From an uncultured Verrucomicrobiota bacterium (GTDB lineage Bacteria > Verrucomicrobiota > Verrucomicrobiia > Limisphaerales > UBA9464), in NCBI GenBank assembly GCA_903854475.1, contig CAINWP010000214.1, forward strand, positions 1 to 42,777: DNA of 42,777 bases, written 5' to 3'. The position numbers and the translations under genes were made by a program. Every line of letters starts with the position of its first letter. Position 1 is the stretch's first letter. The notes beneath the pieces are model-generated. The model was given only the letters and a program-made list of their open reading frames with translations, was not told the origin of the DNA and ran no database searches. Shown here one piece after another: positions 17,138 to 28,100 of the stretch.

Positions 17138-19147
17138 ATGTCTGAGGACCTTTCTCCGCAGGGCAACCGAGGTAACCGACCAGGGGAGCCCAAAATTCCC
17201 AACCAAAACTGGTTAATCTGGCCGGCTCTCATCTTATTGGGCCTAGCGCTCGTTTTCTGGAACCGTCAATCCCGTGGCCTGGGCGAGAAAATCATCGCTC
17301 CACAGGTGTTCTTCCAACTGGTCAATTCGAACCTCGTCAGGGATGGCGTCATCGAAAATAATCCCCAGCAAATTCTGGAAGTGGTTCGCGGTTCCTATCC
17401 TTCCGATTCGAGTGGGACTAACCTCGTCCCGTTTCGGGTAGAAATGCGGGTAACTCCTCAAAAATTAGACAATCTCTACGAGGTTCACGGTTTCCGCTCG
17501 GTTGAACGCTCCGGCAACTGGACCACGTTCTTAATGAGTGCCGCTCCGTTGATTCTAGGTGGCGTTCTCATCTGGTTCATTTTTCTGCGGCAGATTAAGG
17601 CGGCGGGCAAGGGAGCCCTCAGCTTCGGTAAATCTAAGGCCCGACTGCTCACCAAAGACCGCAATAAAACCACCTTTAAGGACGTGGCCGGTGTCGAAGA
17701 AGCCAAGGATGAAGTTTCTGAATTGGTGGAATTCCTCCGGGACCCTAAAAAGTTCCAGAAGCTGGGTGGTCGCATTCCAAAGGGTATTTTGATGGTGGGC
17801 CCGCCCGGAACTGGCAAAACCCTGCTCGCCAAAGCCATTGCCGGTGAGGCCGATGCCAGCTTCTTCAGCATCAGCGGATCCGACTTCGTGGAAATGTTTG
17901 TTGGCGTTGGTGCCAGCCGAGTCCGCGATATGTTCGAGCAGGCACGTAAGAATACCCCCTGCTTGATCTTCATCGACGAAATTGATGCGGTAGGACGCAG
18001 CCGTGGTCACGGCCTCGGCGGTGGCAACGACGAACGCGAACAAACACTCAATGCCCTCTTAGTGGAGATGGATGGATTCGATACCCAAGAAGGCATCATC
18101 ATCATCGCGGCCACCAACCGCCCCGATGTGCTGGATCCCGCCCTGCTCCGCCCTGGCCGTTTCGACCGTCAAGTGACCGTCAATCTTCCCGATGTTCGCG
18201 GGCGTGAGGCCATCCTCAAGGTGCATGCCAAGAATGTGAAGCTCGACGGTGCGGTAGACCTCTCGGTTATCGCTCGCGGCACTCCGGGTTTTTCAGGAGC
18301 TGAACTGGCCAACTTGCTCAATGAAGCGGCCTTGTTGGCGGCTCGGACCGGCAAGAAATCTATTGGAATGAACGAGTTGGAAGAGGCTCGAGACAAAGTG
18401 CGGTGGGGCCGTGAGCGTCGCAGCATGGCGATGTCTGAAGAGGAAAAGACCGGCACAGCCTGGCATGAGGCCGGCCACGCCGTCGTCAATGTAGTGCTCA
18501 AGCACACCCATCCCTTGCACAAGGTGACCATCATTCCTCGAGGTCAGGCTCTGGGCGCCACGATGTACCTGCCGAAGGAAGACATTCACAACCGCCGGTT
18601 CAAAGAGCTCAACGACATCATTGCCGTCACCATGGCCGGCCGCATCGCCGAGCAAATGTTCACGGACGATATTTCTAGCGGCGCCTCCGGAGACATCCAG
18701 CAGGCCACCTCAATGGCCAAAGCCATGGTCATGCACTGGGGCATGAGTGATCAATTGGGCATGGTCCTCTACGGAGAGTCCCAAGAGTACGTCTTCCTGG
18801 GGCGTGATATGATGCGTTCCAAGGAATACAGCGAACAAACTGCCCTGCGGATCGACGCCGAGGTGAAGCGTATTATCGATGTCGGATTCAAGACGGCCAA
18901 TGACATTTTGACCGAGTATCGGGACAAGGTGGAATTGGTCGCCCGAGCGCTCTTGGAGTACGAGACACTCGAAGGATCCCAAGTCGCAGACATCGTGCGT
19001 ACTGGCACTTTCACCCCTCACTCAACGGGTCCCGACAAGGTGGATCCTCCGAGCGGGGCTCAGGCCGCAACCCCGTTGCCTGAGGTGATCAAGCCCGTAC
19101 CCCCGAAGCTTCCGGGTTTCGGTAGCGCGACCCCTGCGGCCGCCTGA
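17138..19147 (+). CDS. ftsH: ATP-dependent zinc metalloprotease FtsH
   Basis: FtsH is the membrane-anchored AAA protease that degrades misfolded membrane proteins and short-lived regulators. The 669-residue protein has two membrane segments (about 24-41 and 128-151) enclosing a short periplasmic domain. The AAA module contains Walker A GPPGTGKT, Walker [12 protein letters not shown] and the second region of homology [21 protein letters not shown]. The zinc protease site is HEAGHAV (near 447), with a third ligand Asp in [11 protein letters not shown]. The tail is Pro/Ala-rich, as in many FtsH proteins. It is transcribed away from the giant CotH-type protein and converges on proA. No Shine-Dalgarno sequence precedes the ATG. 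Confidence 0.98.
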   Translation: MSEDLSPQGNRGNRPGEPKIPNQNWLIWPALILLGLALVFWNRQSRGLGEKIIAPQVFFQLVNSNLVRDGVIENNPQQILEVVRGSYPSDSSGTNLVPFRVEMRVTPQKLDNLYEVHGFRSVERSGNWTTFLMSAAPLILGGVLIWFIFLRQIKAAGKGALSFGKSKARLLTKDRNKTTFKDVAGVEEAKDEVSELVEFLRDPKKFQKLGGRIPKGILMVGPPGTGKTLLAKAIAGEADASFFSISGSDFVEMFVGVGASRVRDMFEQARKNTPCLIFIDEIDAVGRSRGHGLGGGNDEREQTLNALLVEMDGFDTQEGIIIIAATNRPDVLDPALLRPGRFDRQVTVNLPDVRGREAILKVHAKNVKLDGAVDLSVIARGTPGFSGAELANLLNEAALLAARTGKKSIGMNELEEARDKVRWGRERRSMAMSEEEKTGTAWHEAGHAVVNVVLKHTHPLHKVTIIPRGQALGATMYLPKEDIHNRRFKELNDIIAVTMAGRIAEQMFTDDISSGASGDIQQATSMAKAMVMHWGMSDQLGMVLYGESQEYVFLGRDMMRSKEYSEQTALRIDAEVKRIIDVGFKTANDILTEYRDKVELVARALLEYETLEGSQVADIVRTGTFTPHSTGPDKVDPPSGAQAATPLPEVIKPVPPKLPGFGSATPAAA

Positions 19148-19178
19148 ACGGGCCTCTAAAAAACTTTAACTCCCTCCA

Positions 19179-19216
19179 TCGGCGCGGATCGAACCCTCGG
19201 GTTTGTTCCGCGCCGA
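19179..19216. terminator. Bidirectional nested hairpin between ftsH and proA
   Basis: TCGGCGCGGA (19179-19188) pairs perfectly with TCCGCGCCGA (19207-19216). Inside the loop AACCC and GGGTT form a second stem. The elements lie between the convergent ftsH and proA genes. On the minus strand a TTTTTT run follows shortly after the stem, so it should terminate proA, and the perfect symmetry allows use for ftsH too. Confidence 0.8.
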
Positions 19217-19223
19217 GTGTCTT

Positions 19224-20510
19224 TCAGGCCCTCACTTGGCCCGTGCCGAAGCCCTGCCACTTGTAACTGCAAAGTTCATCGAGACCCATCGGTCCCCGAG
19301 CTCCAATCTTGTCGGTACTAATACCGATCTCAGCCCCCATACCGTACTCCCCGCCATCGGTGAACCGTGTCGAGGCGTTCCAGTAGACGGCAGCCGAATC
19401 GACCTCGGCTAAGAAACGCTCTGCCACCGCTGAATCGGCGGTCACCACGGCTTCGCTGTGTCCTGAACCATGTCTATGAATGTGGTGAATGGCCGCATCC
19501 AAACCATCGATCACCGCCACGTTGAGGATGTAGTTGTTGTACTCCGTCTCCCAATCTTGAGGCTCCGCGGCCCGGGCCACGCTGGCTGTGCCGCAGATCG
19601 CGCCGGCAAGCAATGGAAGCGCTTCTGCGTCGGCATGGAACTCGACGGACTTCGTCGCCAACCGAGCCGCCATGCGTGGTAGGAAGTCCGCCGCCACCGC
19701 CCGGTCAACCAATACTGTTTCTGCGGAATTGCAGGTGGAGGGTCGCTGGCATTTGGCGTTGAAGACGATGTCTTCGGCCATGCCCAAATCGGCCGCCGCA
19801 TGCACATAGACGTGGCAGACGCCCTTGTAGTGCTTAATCACCGGCACCTTGCTGCATTCAGTCACTGCCCGAATTAATCCCTCGCCGCCCCGGGGCATGC
19901 AAAGGTCCACGTACTGGGTCAACGACAAGAGGGCTGGAATGGCCTCGCGATCAGCCGTCGGCACCACTTGGATGGCGTGCTCCGGAAAACTCGGCAGCAC
20001 GGACTTGGCCGACGTGATCAACGTCTCGGCGATTAACCGGTTGGAATTCAACGCCTCCTTGCCACCCCGAAGAATGGTGGCGTTGCCGGTCTTGAAACAC
20101 AGCGACGCCGCGTCGGCCGTCACATTGGGGCGAGATTCATAAATGATGACCACCACTCCAATCGGCGTCGTGATTTTGCGGAGGCGGAGTCCATTCGGGC
20201 GATCACGCGTGTCCAGCACACGTCCGACGGCGTCCGGAAGAGCCGCGACCTCGCGCAACCCCTGAGCCATGGCAGCAATGCGATCGGCATTCAGCGCCAG
20301 GCGATCCATCATGGCTCCGGTCAGTCCGAGGCTCTTGCCCACTTCCAAGTCGAGTGCATTGGCCTCCAGCAGGCGTGGCCCAGCCGCAACCAGACCGTCG
20401 GCCATCGCCCGGAGGCAGCGGTTCTTTTCATCGGCCGACAGCCGGGCCAATTCACGCGATGCGGCCTTGGCTCGTCGACCCAGTTCCGTCATTTCATCCA
20501 TCAGCGCCAT
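19224..20510 (-). CDS. proA: Glutamate-5-semialdehyde dehydrogenase
   Basis: ProA (gamma-glutamyl phosphate reductase) reduces glutamyl phosphate with NADPH to glutamate semialdehyde in proline synthesis. The 428-residue protein has the family length. Recognisable motifs are PIGVVVIIYESRPNVT, the nucleotide-binding NATILRGGKEAL, LCMPRGGEGLI, the catalytic cysteine in CQRPSTCNSAETVLV (Cys near 260), and the C-terminal GARGPMGLDELCSYKW. No proB is adjacent, so the pathway is split. The start is the ATG at 20510. Confidence 0.97.
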   Translation of the reverse strand: MALMDEMTELGRRAKAASRELARLSADEKNRCLRAMADGLVAAGPRLLEANALDLEVGKSLGLTGAMMDRLALNADRIAAMAQGLREVAALPDAVGRVLDTRDRPNGLRLRKITTPIGVVVIIYESRPNVTADAASLCFKTGNATILRGGKEALNSNRLIAETLITSAKSVLPSFPEHAIQVVPTADREAIPALLSLTQYVDLCMPRGGEGLIRAVTECSKVPVIKHYKGVCHVYVHAAADLGMAEDIVFNAKCQRPSTCNSAETVLVDRAVAADFLPRMAARLATKSVEFHADAEALPLLAGAICGTASVARAAEPQDWETEYNNYILNVAVIDGLDAAIHHIHRHGSGHSEAVVTADSAVAERFLAEVDSAAVYWNASTRFTDGGEYGMGAEIGISTDKIGARGPMGLDELCSYKWQGFGTGQVRA

Positions 20511-20631
20511 GCAGTCAGCGTAGCTCTGCGAGGCGGGCGACGGAAAACCAAAACACGGGTTCCCTGCCCGTTGATTCAGCCGTCGCTGCGATGGGAAAAA
20601 TTGATGGCGACGATGGCAACGGCGTTAGCAG

Positions 20632-21708
20632 CTACCAAGTCCCCAATGGACTGACCGGCACTGCACGCCCCTCGGGCCAAACCACATAGACGGTCTGATG
20701 CGATGCCGCCCATGCATCTCGGAACGAGGCTCTCGAGAAATCCCTTCGGACCCGGCTCAAACGAACTCCGGGGTCGTTGACGCTCACCGTCGATTCCGAT
20801 ACCGCGCAAACAACGACCAAATGACCGTCGCCCTTTTCTGGCTTTGAGGCCCCCTTCAACACCGCATACGAAACCGATGCCGCCACGGGAATCCCTGCGT
20901 TCAACAAGGCCTCCAGATCGGCGATTCCGCTCAAACGGACGGCCGCAGCCTGCAAACCCGGTCTGCTACCGGCATAGGCGGCATTGAAGGACCAATTGCC
21001 GGTGCCTGGCCACCCGGGATCGTGGACGCCGGCCGCCACCGGCCGCACATCCTGGTCCCATTCCGGATGGGCTGTTTGTTGCCCCCAATAAGCCATGAGC
21101 ATGGCGACGCTAGTTGGGCTGCACCACTGGGTCACACCCTCCGGGTAATCGGCCTGAGATTTTTTCGGGACTTCGAGAAGCCCTTGGGTGCCCCGATGAA
21201 CTGGGATCGACTGTGCGGCCTGTGCCGCCGGCGTAGGCTCCACGGGACCGGTGGAGGGCGACCATAAGGCGAGATCCATCCGCTTCAGAACAGCCAATGT
21301 CTGGTTGGGATCCGAGAACCGCACCCGGAGTCGAACTGCTTCTCCTCCCGTTGGCAGTACCAGCGTGTCCGTGTCTACCAAACCTGAGTCGTCGCGCTGA
21401 CCGCGAACACTGGTTCGTCGCGTGGGTGACTGCGAGGCCGACCAATATCCCAAGTGCCACCACCGACCCCAATGCCCTGCGGTCTGAACTTGGCACTCGA
21501 TCTCCAGATCGGTGTCTGTGCGGAGATTCCATGAGACCACCAATTCGCGGAACGGTATCGAAGACTTCCACTCCTGCGAGACCCACGCAGAACTATTGGA
21601 CGACTCCCGTTGGAACGCATGAAACTCCGTCACCGGAATCCATCGGGCGTCTGCCCAGGCCATCGCCGACGCACAAAAAAAGCACCACCCGCGGAACCGC
21701 AGCCACAT
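20632..21708 (-). CDS. Secreted C39-like cysteine peptidase
   Basis: This 358-residue exported protein starts with a signal peptide (MWLRFRGWCFFCASAMAWA). The N-terminal half has beta-rich, Trp-rich segments, probably a binding domain (VSWNLRTDTDLEIECQVQ). The C-terminal half is a papain-like C39-type peptidase: the nucleophile lies in QWCSPTSVAMLMAYWG, the His in GDGHLVVVCAV and the Asp in SVNDPGVRL. The family includes bacteriocin-processing and cell-wall-related hydrolases. No transporter or peptide gene is nearby, so a role in peptide processing is not supported. It is divergent from the prepilin-like gene at 21873. Confidence 0.85.
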   Translation of the reverse strand: MWLRFRGWCFFCASAMAWADARWIPVTEFHAFQRESSNSSAWVSQEWKSSIPFRELVVSWNLRTDTDLEIECQVQTAGHWGRWWHLGYWSASQSPTRRTSVRGQRDDSGLVDTDTLVLPTGGEAVRLRVRFSDPNQTLAVLKRMDLALWSPSTGPVEPTPAAQAAQSIPVHRGTQGLLEVPKKSQADYPEGVTQWCSPTSVAMLMAYWGQQTAHPEWDQDVRPVAAGVHDPGWPGTGNWSFNAAYAGSRPGLQAAAVRLSGIADLEALLNAGIPVAASVSYAVLKGASKPEKGDGHLVVVCAVSESTVSVNDPGVRLSRVRRDFSRASFRDAWAASHQTVYVVWPEGRAVPVSPLGTW

Positions 21709-21872
21709 GGCCCCAGTGTGAACTTTTGCCGCGGAATGTCGCCTCTGGAATTAACAGGCACCGAGTTGCGGGTGCCAAGATTGCCCTAGCTGTTTCAGGC
21801 CGATTCTTTTGCCGTTGCCTGCCGTGTTCTCGAGGAGTTGGATGGAAGGACTCTTCCGGATCCTCGCTCGCC

Positions 21873-22592
21873 ATGAAGCCTTCAACCTTGACTCGCACCT
21901 CCTCCCGGCTCGCCTTCACGCTCATCGAGCTGCTGGTGGTCGTGGCCATCATCGCCATCTTGGCCGGAATGCTCCTGCCCGCGCTGGCCAAGGGAAAGAC
22001 CAAGGCCTTGCAGGCGCGTTGCACGTCGAATCTCCGCCAAATCGGAATGACCTTCGCCATGTACACCGGCGACTCGAACGACCGGTTTCCTTACTCCGGT
22101 CGCGATTGGCCACAAATGGGGTTCATCGATTTCCTCAAGCTGATGGATCCCTACATTAGCACCAACGCACGATCCTTCTATTTTTGCCCGTCGGAAAAGG
22201 GTCGTGGATTCAACCTCGAATGGACGATTGCCAACAATTACCCCATCAAAACCAACGAGCTGCTCTTTCCCTGTTCGTATTACTACTACAATCAGTTCTA
22301 CCACAACAACGACAGCTCTGCTCTTCAAGTTCGCAAGGTCACCGAGGTCCTGTCTCCGACCAAGAAAGCCATCTCACCCTGCTTTTCCAGCAATCGGGGA
22401 AAGTGGAACGACATTTACAAGGGCACCGGAGCCGCCGCGCACGGACCGCGGGGCATGTCGTTGCTCTTCGTGGACGGGCATAGCGAATTCGCCCTTTACG
22501 ACCGGCTGAATGCGCCATTTAAAGACGGCGCCAAGCTCATTTACAACCTCGACTGGACCGTTGGCAGCCTCGGCGGCGAAGACCTGAAATAA
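21873..22592 (+). CDS. Prepilin-like pseudopilin with H-X9-DG end
   Basis: The product of 239 residues carries a type II/IV prepilin N-terminus: a short basic leader, then the cleavage region and hydrophobic helix FTLIELLVVVAIIAILAG, and LPALAKGKTKA with charged residues after it. The C-terminal half has the Verrucomicrobia/Planctomycete pseudopilin signature GMSLLFVDGHSEFALY (the DG-containing end). Such proteins are usually processed by prepilin peptidase and displayed on the envelope or in secretion pseudopili. I chose the ATG at 21873, directly before the leader; upstream in-frame codons are unlikely to be coding. It is not near secretion genes, which is common for this family. Confidence 0.9.
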   Translation: MKPSTLTRTSSRLAFTLIELLVVVAIIAILAGMLLPALAKGKTKALQARCTSNLRQIGMTFAMYTGDSNDRFPYSGRDWPQMGFIDFLKLMDPYISTNARSFYFCPSEKGRGFNLEWTIANNYPIKTNELLFPCSYYYYNQFYHNNDSSALQVRKVTEVLSPTKKAISPCFSSNRGKWNDIYKGTGAAAHGPRGMSLLFVDGHSEFALYDRLNAPFKDGAKLIYNLDWTVGSLGGEDLK

Positions 22593-22710
22593 CTGGGCCA
22601 ACACGGCAGGTTCATCCGATTGGCCGGGTTTCTTCGTAGCCTCCGACTAGCGAAACTCCAGGAAACAGTGAATGCTGTGGGTCCGGTGCGTCACCCGCCG
22701 TCCGGGGCCC

Positions 22711-24324
22711 ATGCCGATCACTGACCACATCCGAAACAAATTGTCCACGGTACCGCACCGTCCCGGTGTCTACCTGCACAAAGACCGATTCGGCACGGTC
22801 ATCTACATCGGCAAGGCTCGGGACCTTCGCAAGCGGGTCTCCCAGTACTTCCACCCCTCGCGGCGCATGGGGTGGGATCTCAAGTTCAACGCCTTGGTCG
22901 ATGCCATCCACGACTTCGATTGGCACATGGTCAAGAACGAGGCGGAGTCGTTGCTGTTAGAGAGCCGGCTCATTAAGGAATTTCAGCCGCGCTTCAATAT
23001 CGACCTTAAGGACGACAAGCAGTTTCTCCTCTTGAAGGTCAACCTCAACGATCCCATTCCCCGCTTCACGCTGACGCGCCTGCGGAAAGACGACGGCTGC
23101 CTCTACTTCGGTCCCTTCGCCCATTCGGGCAGCGTGCGTCGGGCGCTGACCCTCATGCGGCGAAAGTTCAAGCTACGGGGCTGCCGTCCGTTGCACCCCA
23201 ATGAGTCGGATTACCGCCACTGCCTGTACGGCAACCTCCAACACTGTACGGCTCCCTGCATCGCCAACGTCACCCGTGAGCAGTACTTGGAACAAGTCCG
23301 CGCCGGGATCGGGTTCCTCGAAGGGCACACCGAAGAGCTCCGCAGCGAATTGGAGATCGAGATGCGCAAGGCGGCTGCCAACCTCGACTTCGAGAAGGCG
23401 GCCCAGCTCCGAGATGCGCTGGAAGACCTCAAGCGCACCACGCTGAAGACCGAAAAATTCGAGCGGATTCCTTACACCTTGCCCGTGGCTGTCCACCCGG
23501 AATCCGACCTGCGCGAACTGGGCCGACTGCTAGGCTTGGCCGCACCCCCGGCCCGGATCGAGGGCTTCGACATCTCCAACATCAGCGGCACCTTCATCGT
23601 GTCATCGATGGTTAGTTTCTGGCATGGGCGTCCAGATCGTTCTAATTACCGACGCTTTCGGATGAAGACGGTTCACACTCAGGACGACTTTGCCTCAATG
23701 GCTGAGACGATCCAGCGGCGGTACACCCGCCTGAAACGGGAGGTTCAAGCATCGACCCAACCCGCAGGCGTTAGTTCCGCTCCCGAACAAGAAGATCTCG
23801 AGGACGATTCCCCCAGCCCGGAACCCATTGAAGCCGAATCCCCGGAACGTCCGTGGATCCCGAAGAGTTTGGCAGGCCCGCAGTTGCCGGACCTAATTCT
23901 CATCGATGGTGGCAAGGGCCAACTCAATATGGCCTGTGCCGAACTCGCAAAGCTTGGGCTCTCCCATATACCGATCTTGGGCTTGGCCAAGGAGTTCGAA
24001 GAAATCCATCTGCCGGGTGAGAAAGATCCTCTGCGGCCCGGGCTAGACAGCGCTGCGGTCAAACTGCTCCAGCGAGTCCGGGATGAAGCCCACCGGTTCG
24101 CCAACACCTACAATGCCCAGCTGCGTCTGAAGAAAATCAGCGAGAGCATACTGGACGAATTCCCGGGCATTGGCGACGCCCGCAAAAAGGCCCTGCTGAG
24201 GCGTTTTGGATCGATCCAACGCCTGCGCATCGCACCCATCCACGAAATTGAACAGGTGGATGGTTTTGGCGGCACCATGGCCCAGGCGCTCAAACGCTTC
24301 TTAGAGGCCCGCAAGGACTCTTGA
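22711..24324 (+). CDS. uvrC: UvrABC nucleotide excision repair subunit C
   Basis: UvrC makes the dual incisions around DNA lesions recognised by UvrAB. The 537-residue product is shorter than the usual ~600. The GIY-YIG nuclease domain starts at once (GVYLHKDRFGTVIYIGKARDLRKR). A four-cysteine cluster follows (C-x12-C-x7-C-x3-C, residues about 157-182), matching the iron-sulfur site reported for UvrC. Then come the UVR coiled coil (LDFEKAAQLRDALEDLK), the RNase H-like domain (EGFDISNISGT and LILIDGGKGQLN) and C-terminal HhH motifs (EFPGIGDARKKALL). An acidic insert of about 40 residues, rich in Pro, Glu and Ser, lies inside the RNase H-like part. The ATG at 22672, with AGGA upstream, is an in-frame alternative start. 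Confidence 0.95.
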   Translation: MPITDHIRNKLSTVPHRPGVYLHKDRFGTVIYIGKARDLRKRVSQYFHPSRRMGWDLKFNALVDAIHDFDWHMVKNEAESLLLESRLIKEFQPRFNIDLKDDKQFLLLKVNLNDPIPRFTLTRLRKDDGCLYFGPFAHSGSVRRALTLMRRKFKLRGCRPLHPNESDYRHCLYGNLQHCTAPCIANVTREQYLEQVRAGIGFLEGHTEELRSELEIEMRKAAANLDFEKAAQLRDALEDLKRTTLKTEKFERIPYTLPVAVHPESDLRELGRLLGLAAPPARIEGFDISNISGTFIVSSMVSFWHGRPDRSNYRRFRMKTVHTQDDFASMAETIQRRYTRLKREVQASTQPAGVSSAPEQEDLEDDSPSPEPIEAESPERPWIPKSLAGPQLPDLILIDGGKGQLNMACAELAKLGLSHIPILGLAKEFEEIHLPGEKDPLRPGLDSAAVKLLQRVRDEAHRFANTYNAQLRLKKISESILDEFPGIGDARKKALLRRFGSIQRLRIAPIHEIEQVDGFGGTMAQALKRFLEARKDS

Positions 24325-24327
24325 GGA

Positions 24328-24993
24328 TTACGATCCCGGGGGGCCATCGATGGTCATGCCGTCCATCTGATAAATCCCTACCAGGTAACCATTCTCGCGC
24401 ATGGCTCCAACCTTGAGTGTGCCATAGAGGGTCACGGCCTGATCCATCACCGGCTTGATTCCGGACGTGGTCATCTTCACGGCGATCCACTCATTGATCT
24501 TGGGCACGGTACCGAAGCAGCACATGGACTGGTCGCGCATGAGCAGCAGCTCGGTCACGAGGCCCCCTTCTACTTTCAAGGGTAACATGAAACCTTTCAC
24601 GGCGACCTTCTTGCCGCTGAAGGCCTTCACGTTGGCAGGAATCTGGGTATCGGGATCGACCGCCGGGGCATTGGTCTTCGAGGCCGGAGCGTCTTCGGGC
24701 ACCTCGTACTTGAAGGTGGCCAATACATCAAAGCCCACCGATGCAAACCCGTTCTTGGCAGCCGGTGTGTTGGTCGTCACGGACGCTTTGGAAGAGTCAG
24801 CCTTTGGTTCCGACGCCTTGGCCTCGCCTGCTAAAGGCTTGATTGGCTTGCCGCGGGGGACCACTGCAGGGGCGGCGGATTGTGCCATCAGCGGAAACCA
24901 GAAATCCGGGCTGGAGCCCAGCCAGGCTGTAGCCAGAAAAACGGTGAGAAGCCGAAGACCCCGTCGAACTCCCCTTTGGACCCCCTGCTTCAT
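24328..24993 (-). CDS. DUF3299 domain secreted protein
   Basis: This 221-residue protein belongs to the DUF3299 family of exported proteins, whose function is not established. A hydrophobic N-terminal segment (LLTVFLATAWLG) is followed by an Ala/Lys/Thr-rich linker to about residue 80. The DUF3299 domain then shows VAVKGFMLPLKVEGGLVTELLLMRD, a conserved Cys pair in SMCCFGTVP, and NEWIAVKM. The start is set by a GGAGG Shine-Dalgarno 5 bp before the ATG at 24993, one of the clearest in the window. It is convergent with uvrC, with 3 bp between the two stop codons, and divergent from the giant protein at 25148. Confidence 0.85.
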   Translation of the reverse strand: MKQGVQRGVRRGLRLLTVFLATAWLGSSPDFWFPLMAQSAAPAVVPRGKPIKPLAGEAKASEPKADSSKASVTTNTPAAKNGFASVGFDVLATFKYEVPEDAPASKTNAPAVDPDTQIPANVKAFSGKKVAVKGFMLPLKVEGGLVTELLLMRDQSMCCFGTVPKINEWIAVKMTTSGIKPVMDQAVTLYGTLKVGAMRENGYLVGIYQMDGMTIDGPPGS

Positions 24994-25073
24994 GGATACC
25001 TCCGCACGCATGGAGGAACCTTAATGGGTCAGCGCTCACAACGCCAGCGTGGCTCAAGGAGAGATTTCCACCC

Positions 25074-25103
25074 TTGACGCTGCCCAAAAGCGGGGCGGAT
25101 TTT
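25074..25103 (+). promoter_or_regulatory. Possible promoter of the giant CotH-type gene
   Basis: TTGACG (25074-25079) lies 18 bp before GATTTT (25098-25103), about 45 bp upstream of the chosen start. The -35 box is good, the -10 box weak. Divergent transcription of the DUF3299 gene places promoters in this gap. Confidence 0.3.
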
Positions 25104-25147
25104 GTCCTCACAACGCCTCCCTGTCTTTTTCCAGCAAACGTTCACTG

Positions 25148-28100
25148 ATGGCCCACCTCACCACTCAAATTCCATGGATACACCGTAGGGTGATGCTCTT
25201 CTGGAAACTGTGCTTTGCAATCCTGGTTGGCCACAGCCTGTGGATCACACGGGCCGACAGCACCGTCGTCTTCAACGAAGTGCACTACCACCCCGCAGAC
25301 CGGGAACCCCTTTACGAGTGGGTCGAACTGCACAACCAAATGGCGGTCAGCATGGACCTTTCCGGATGGCGACTCGCGGGAGGCATCACCTACTTGTTTC
25401 CCCGAGGGACGGTCCTGAAAGGCGGTGCTCAACTGGTGGTTGCCGCCAACCCAGCTGCGCTCTTAGACCTCGGCGTCACCAACGTGGTCGGTCCATTTCA
25501 AGGGCGCCTCTCTAATTCCGGTGAGACTCTGGAACTACGAAACAACAACCAGCGGCTGATGGACGTGCTCTCGTATGGCACGGACTCGGAATGGCCCGTC
25601 GCTCCCGATGGACACGGCCCCAGCTTGGCCAAGATGGAGGAATCGACCGCCACTGCAGTCGCGTCCCGCTGGCGACCGAGCTCTCAGCACGGCGGATCCC
25701 CAGGCAGCCGCAATTTTCCGAGCCAGGGTTCCGAAAGTCCGCCCGTTCTCGTTTCTGCTTCCCGCGGCTGGGAGCTCCTGGTTTCGGCGTCGACCCCGGG
25801 ACCGGATTGGTTTTCGTCCAACGGATTGGATCCTAACTGGAAGTCGGCAACAGCACCGTTTTTTGGTGGGGACGCCTCTCCTCCCACCGGAATTGAGACG
25901 GCCATCCCTACCTTGTTCTCCACCGGTGTGTCGGACTCTCGGAAGGCATTGACTGCGGGTACCCGGGATGCGCACTACACGGTGATGGCTTCCGCACAGG
26001 TCGTTTCTCCGCCACCGCCATCCCCGGCCCTGGTAATTGAGGGGCATCCGGCCTGGATGGCGAATGATTCTAGCTCCCAATGGCTGGGACCGGTCCACCC
26101 GGGAACCGCCAGCGTCGCGGCCGGTAATTACCGCTACCGGACCCAATTCGATCTCTCTGCGTTCGCGCCGGATTCCGCGCGACTCCAGGTCCGAGCGGCC
26201 GCCGACAATCGGATTACGTCCGTGCTACTCAACGGCCGGAACATCGGCCTGAGCTTCGAGGGATTTCAGTCGTTCAGCCCGGTGGTTAACGTCAGTTCCG
26301 GATTCACGACGGGGACCAACACGCTCGAGTTTCTCTGGACCAATGACTCCACCTCACCCAATCCGGCAGGTTTTCGGGCGCTGTTGCAAGGCACGGCCCG
26401 CAGTCGTTTTAATCCCGATAGCCGCCTGACCCCCTCGGTCACCCAGACCGCTTATTTTCGGACTCGGTTCGTGGTTCCACCCAACCTGGCTCGGGCGCGA
26501 CTGAAACTCCGAACCACTTACGATGATGGGGCAGCCTTCTACCTGAATGGCCGGGAGATCCACCGAGGTAACCTGCCGGCCGGCACACTGAAATCCGATA
26601 CGCCCGCTCTGGCTTCCCAGCCGGGAATCCCGTCACCCATCGAGATTTCTCTGCCACCCGGCAGCCTGCGAACGGGCACCAATATTTTAGCTGTGGAGCT
26701 GCATCAGGCCACCGATGGAATTACGGACCTATGGTTTGAGGCAGAACTCGCCGTGCTAGAGATGGTGGACTCCTCGCGGATCGGGCTCCAATTCAATGAG
26801 GTGAGCGCGCCTGGCCTCGGGTTTTTTGTCGAAATCGCCAATACCCGCCTGGAAGCCCTGAGCCTCGATGGCCTCCGGATCACCTCCACCGGACGCTCAG
26901 CGGGAGCCTACACCTTTCCGAACGGCACAATCCTGCCCTCCGGCGGAGTTCGTTCGGTGGCATCGTCCCAGTTGGGCTTCCGACCGGAGCGGGGCGACCA
27001 CCTCGTCTTGGAATCCACGAACGATGAGAGCGTGCTGGATGCCGTAGTGATCGGATCCCGAGCCCAGGCTCGCCATCCCGATGGCACTGGCCCCTGGCGA
27101 TTCCCATCGGCGCTGAGTCCGGGACAGACCAACGAGGTGCGTCTCCACCGCGAGGTCGTCCTCAACGAACTCCTCTATCACCCGCCCGACGGATCGGTTT
27201 CTGGCAGCTGGATGGAGCTCCTCAACCGCAGCGCCTCCGATATCGACCTGTCGGGTTGGACTTTCGCCGAAGGCATCAGCTTCCGATTCCCCGCCGGCAC
27301 GACATTGAAGGCCGGACAACTGTTGCTAGTCGCTGAAAACCCAGGCCTCCTTCGCTCTGAAAATCCGGGCATCCAGGTCCTCGGTCCCTTCGAAGGAAAA
27401 CTCTCCAACTCCGGAGAGCGACTGGTGCTGGTCGATGCGGACGGCAATCCCGCGGACACCGTGGAGTATTCCGATTCTGGCCGTTGGCCGGAGGAGGCCG
27501 AGGGAGCCGGCTCCAGCCTCGAATTGCGGGACGCCGAGGCTGACAACGCCTCGCCTGAGGCGTGGGCCGCGAGCGACGAATCTAGCCGCTCGGAATGGGT
27601 TCGCCATACCTACCGGGCACGGGCGGTTTCCGCACCTGGACCTACGCTCTGGAACGAATGGGTGATTGGCCTGCTCGATGCGGGCGAATGCCTCATTGAC
27701 GACTTGCAGGTCATCGAATCGCCGGGTACGGCCACGGCCATTTCATTGCTCAAGAATGGTGACTTTGAACTGGGAATCACTTCTTGGCGCTGCCTCGGAA
27801 CCCATCGTCTCAGCCGGGTCATCGAAGACCCCACTCTGCCAGGAAATCATGTGCTGCACCTGGTAGCAACCGGTCCCACCGAGCACATGCACAACCACAT
27901 CGAAACCACCCTGGCCAATAACAAATCGGTGGTGAATGGGCGCGAGTACGAAGTGTCGTTCCGTGCCCGCTTTCTGAAGGGATGCCCACGGCTCAACACT
28001 CGGCTCTACTTCAACCGCGTAGCCAAGACCACGGAGTTGCCCCGGCCCACTCGGGCTGGAACCCCCGGTTCACCTAATTCCCGGAAGGTGGCTAACCTCG

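Noticed and set aside
20632-22592. C39 peptidase with prepilin as a peptide export system
   Set aside because: The peptidase has no ABC transporter part, no leader peptide gene is near, and the prepilin-like protein is divergent and of a common stand-alone type.
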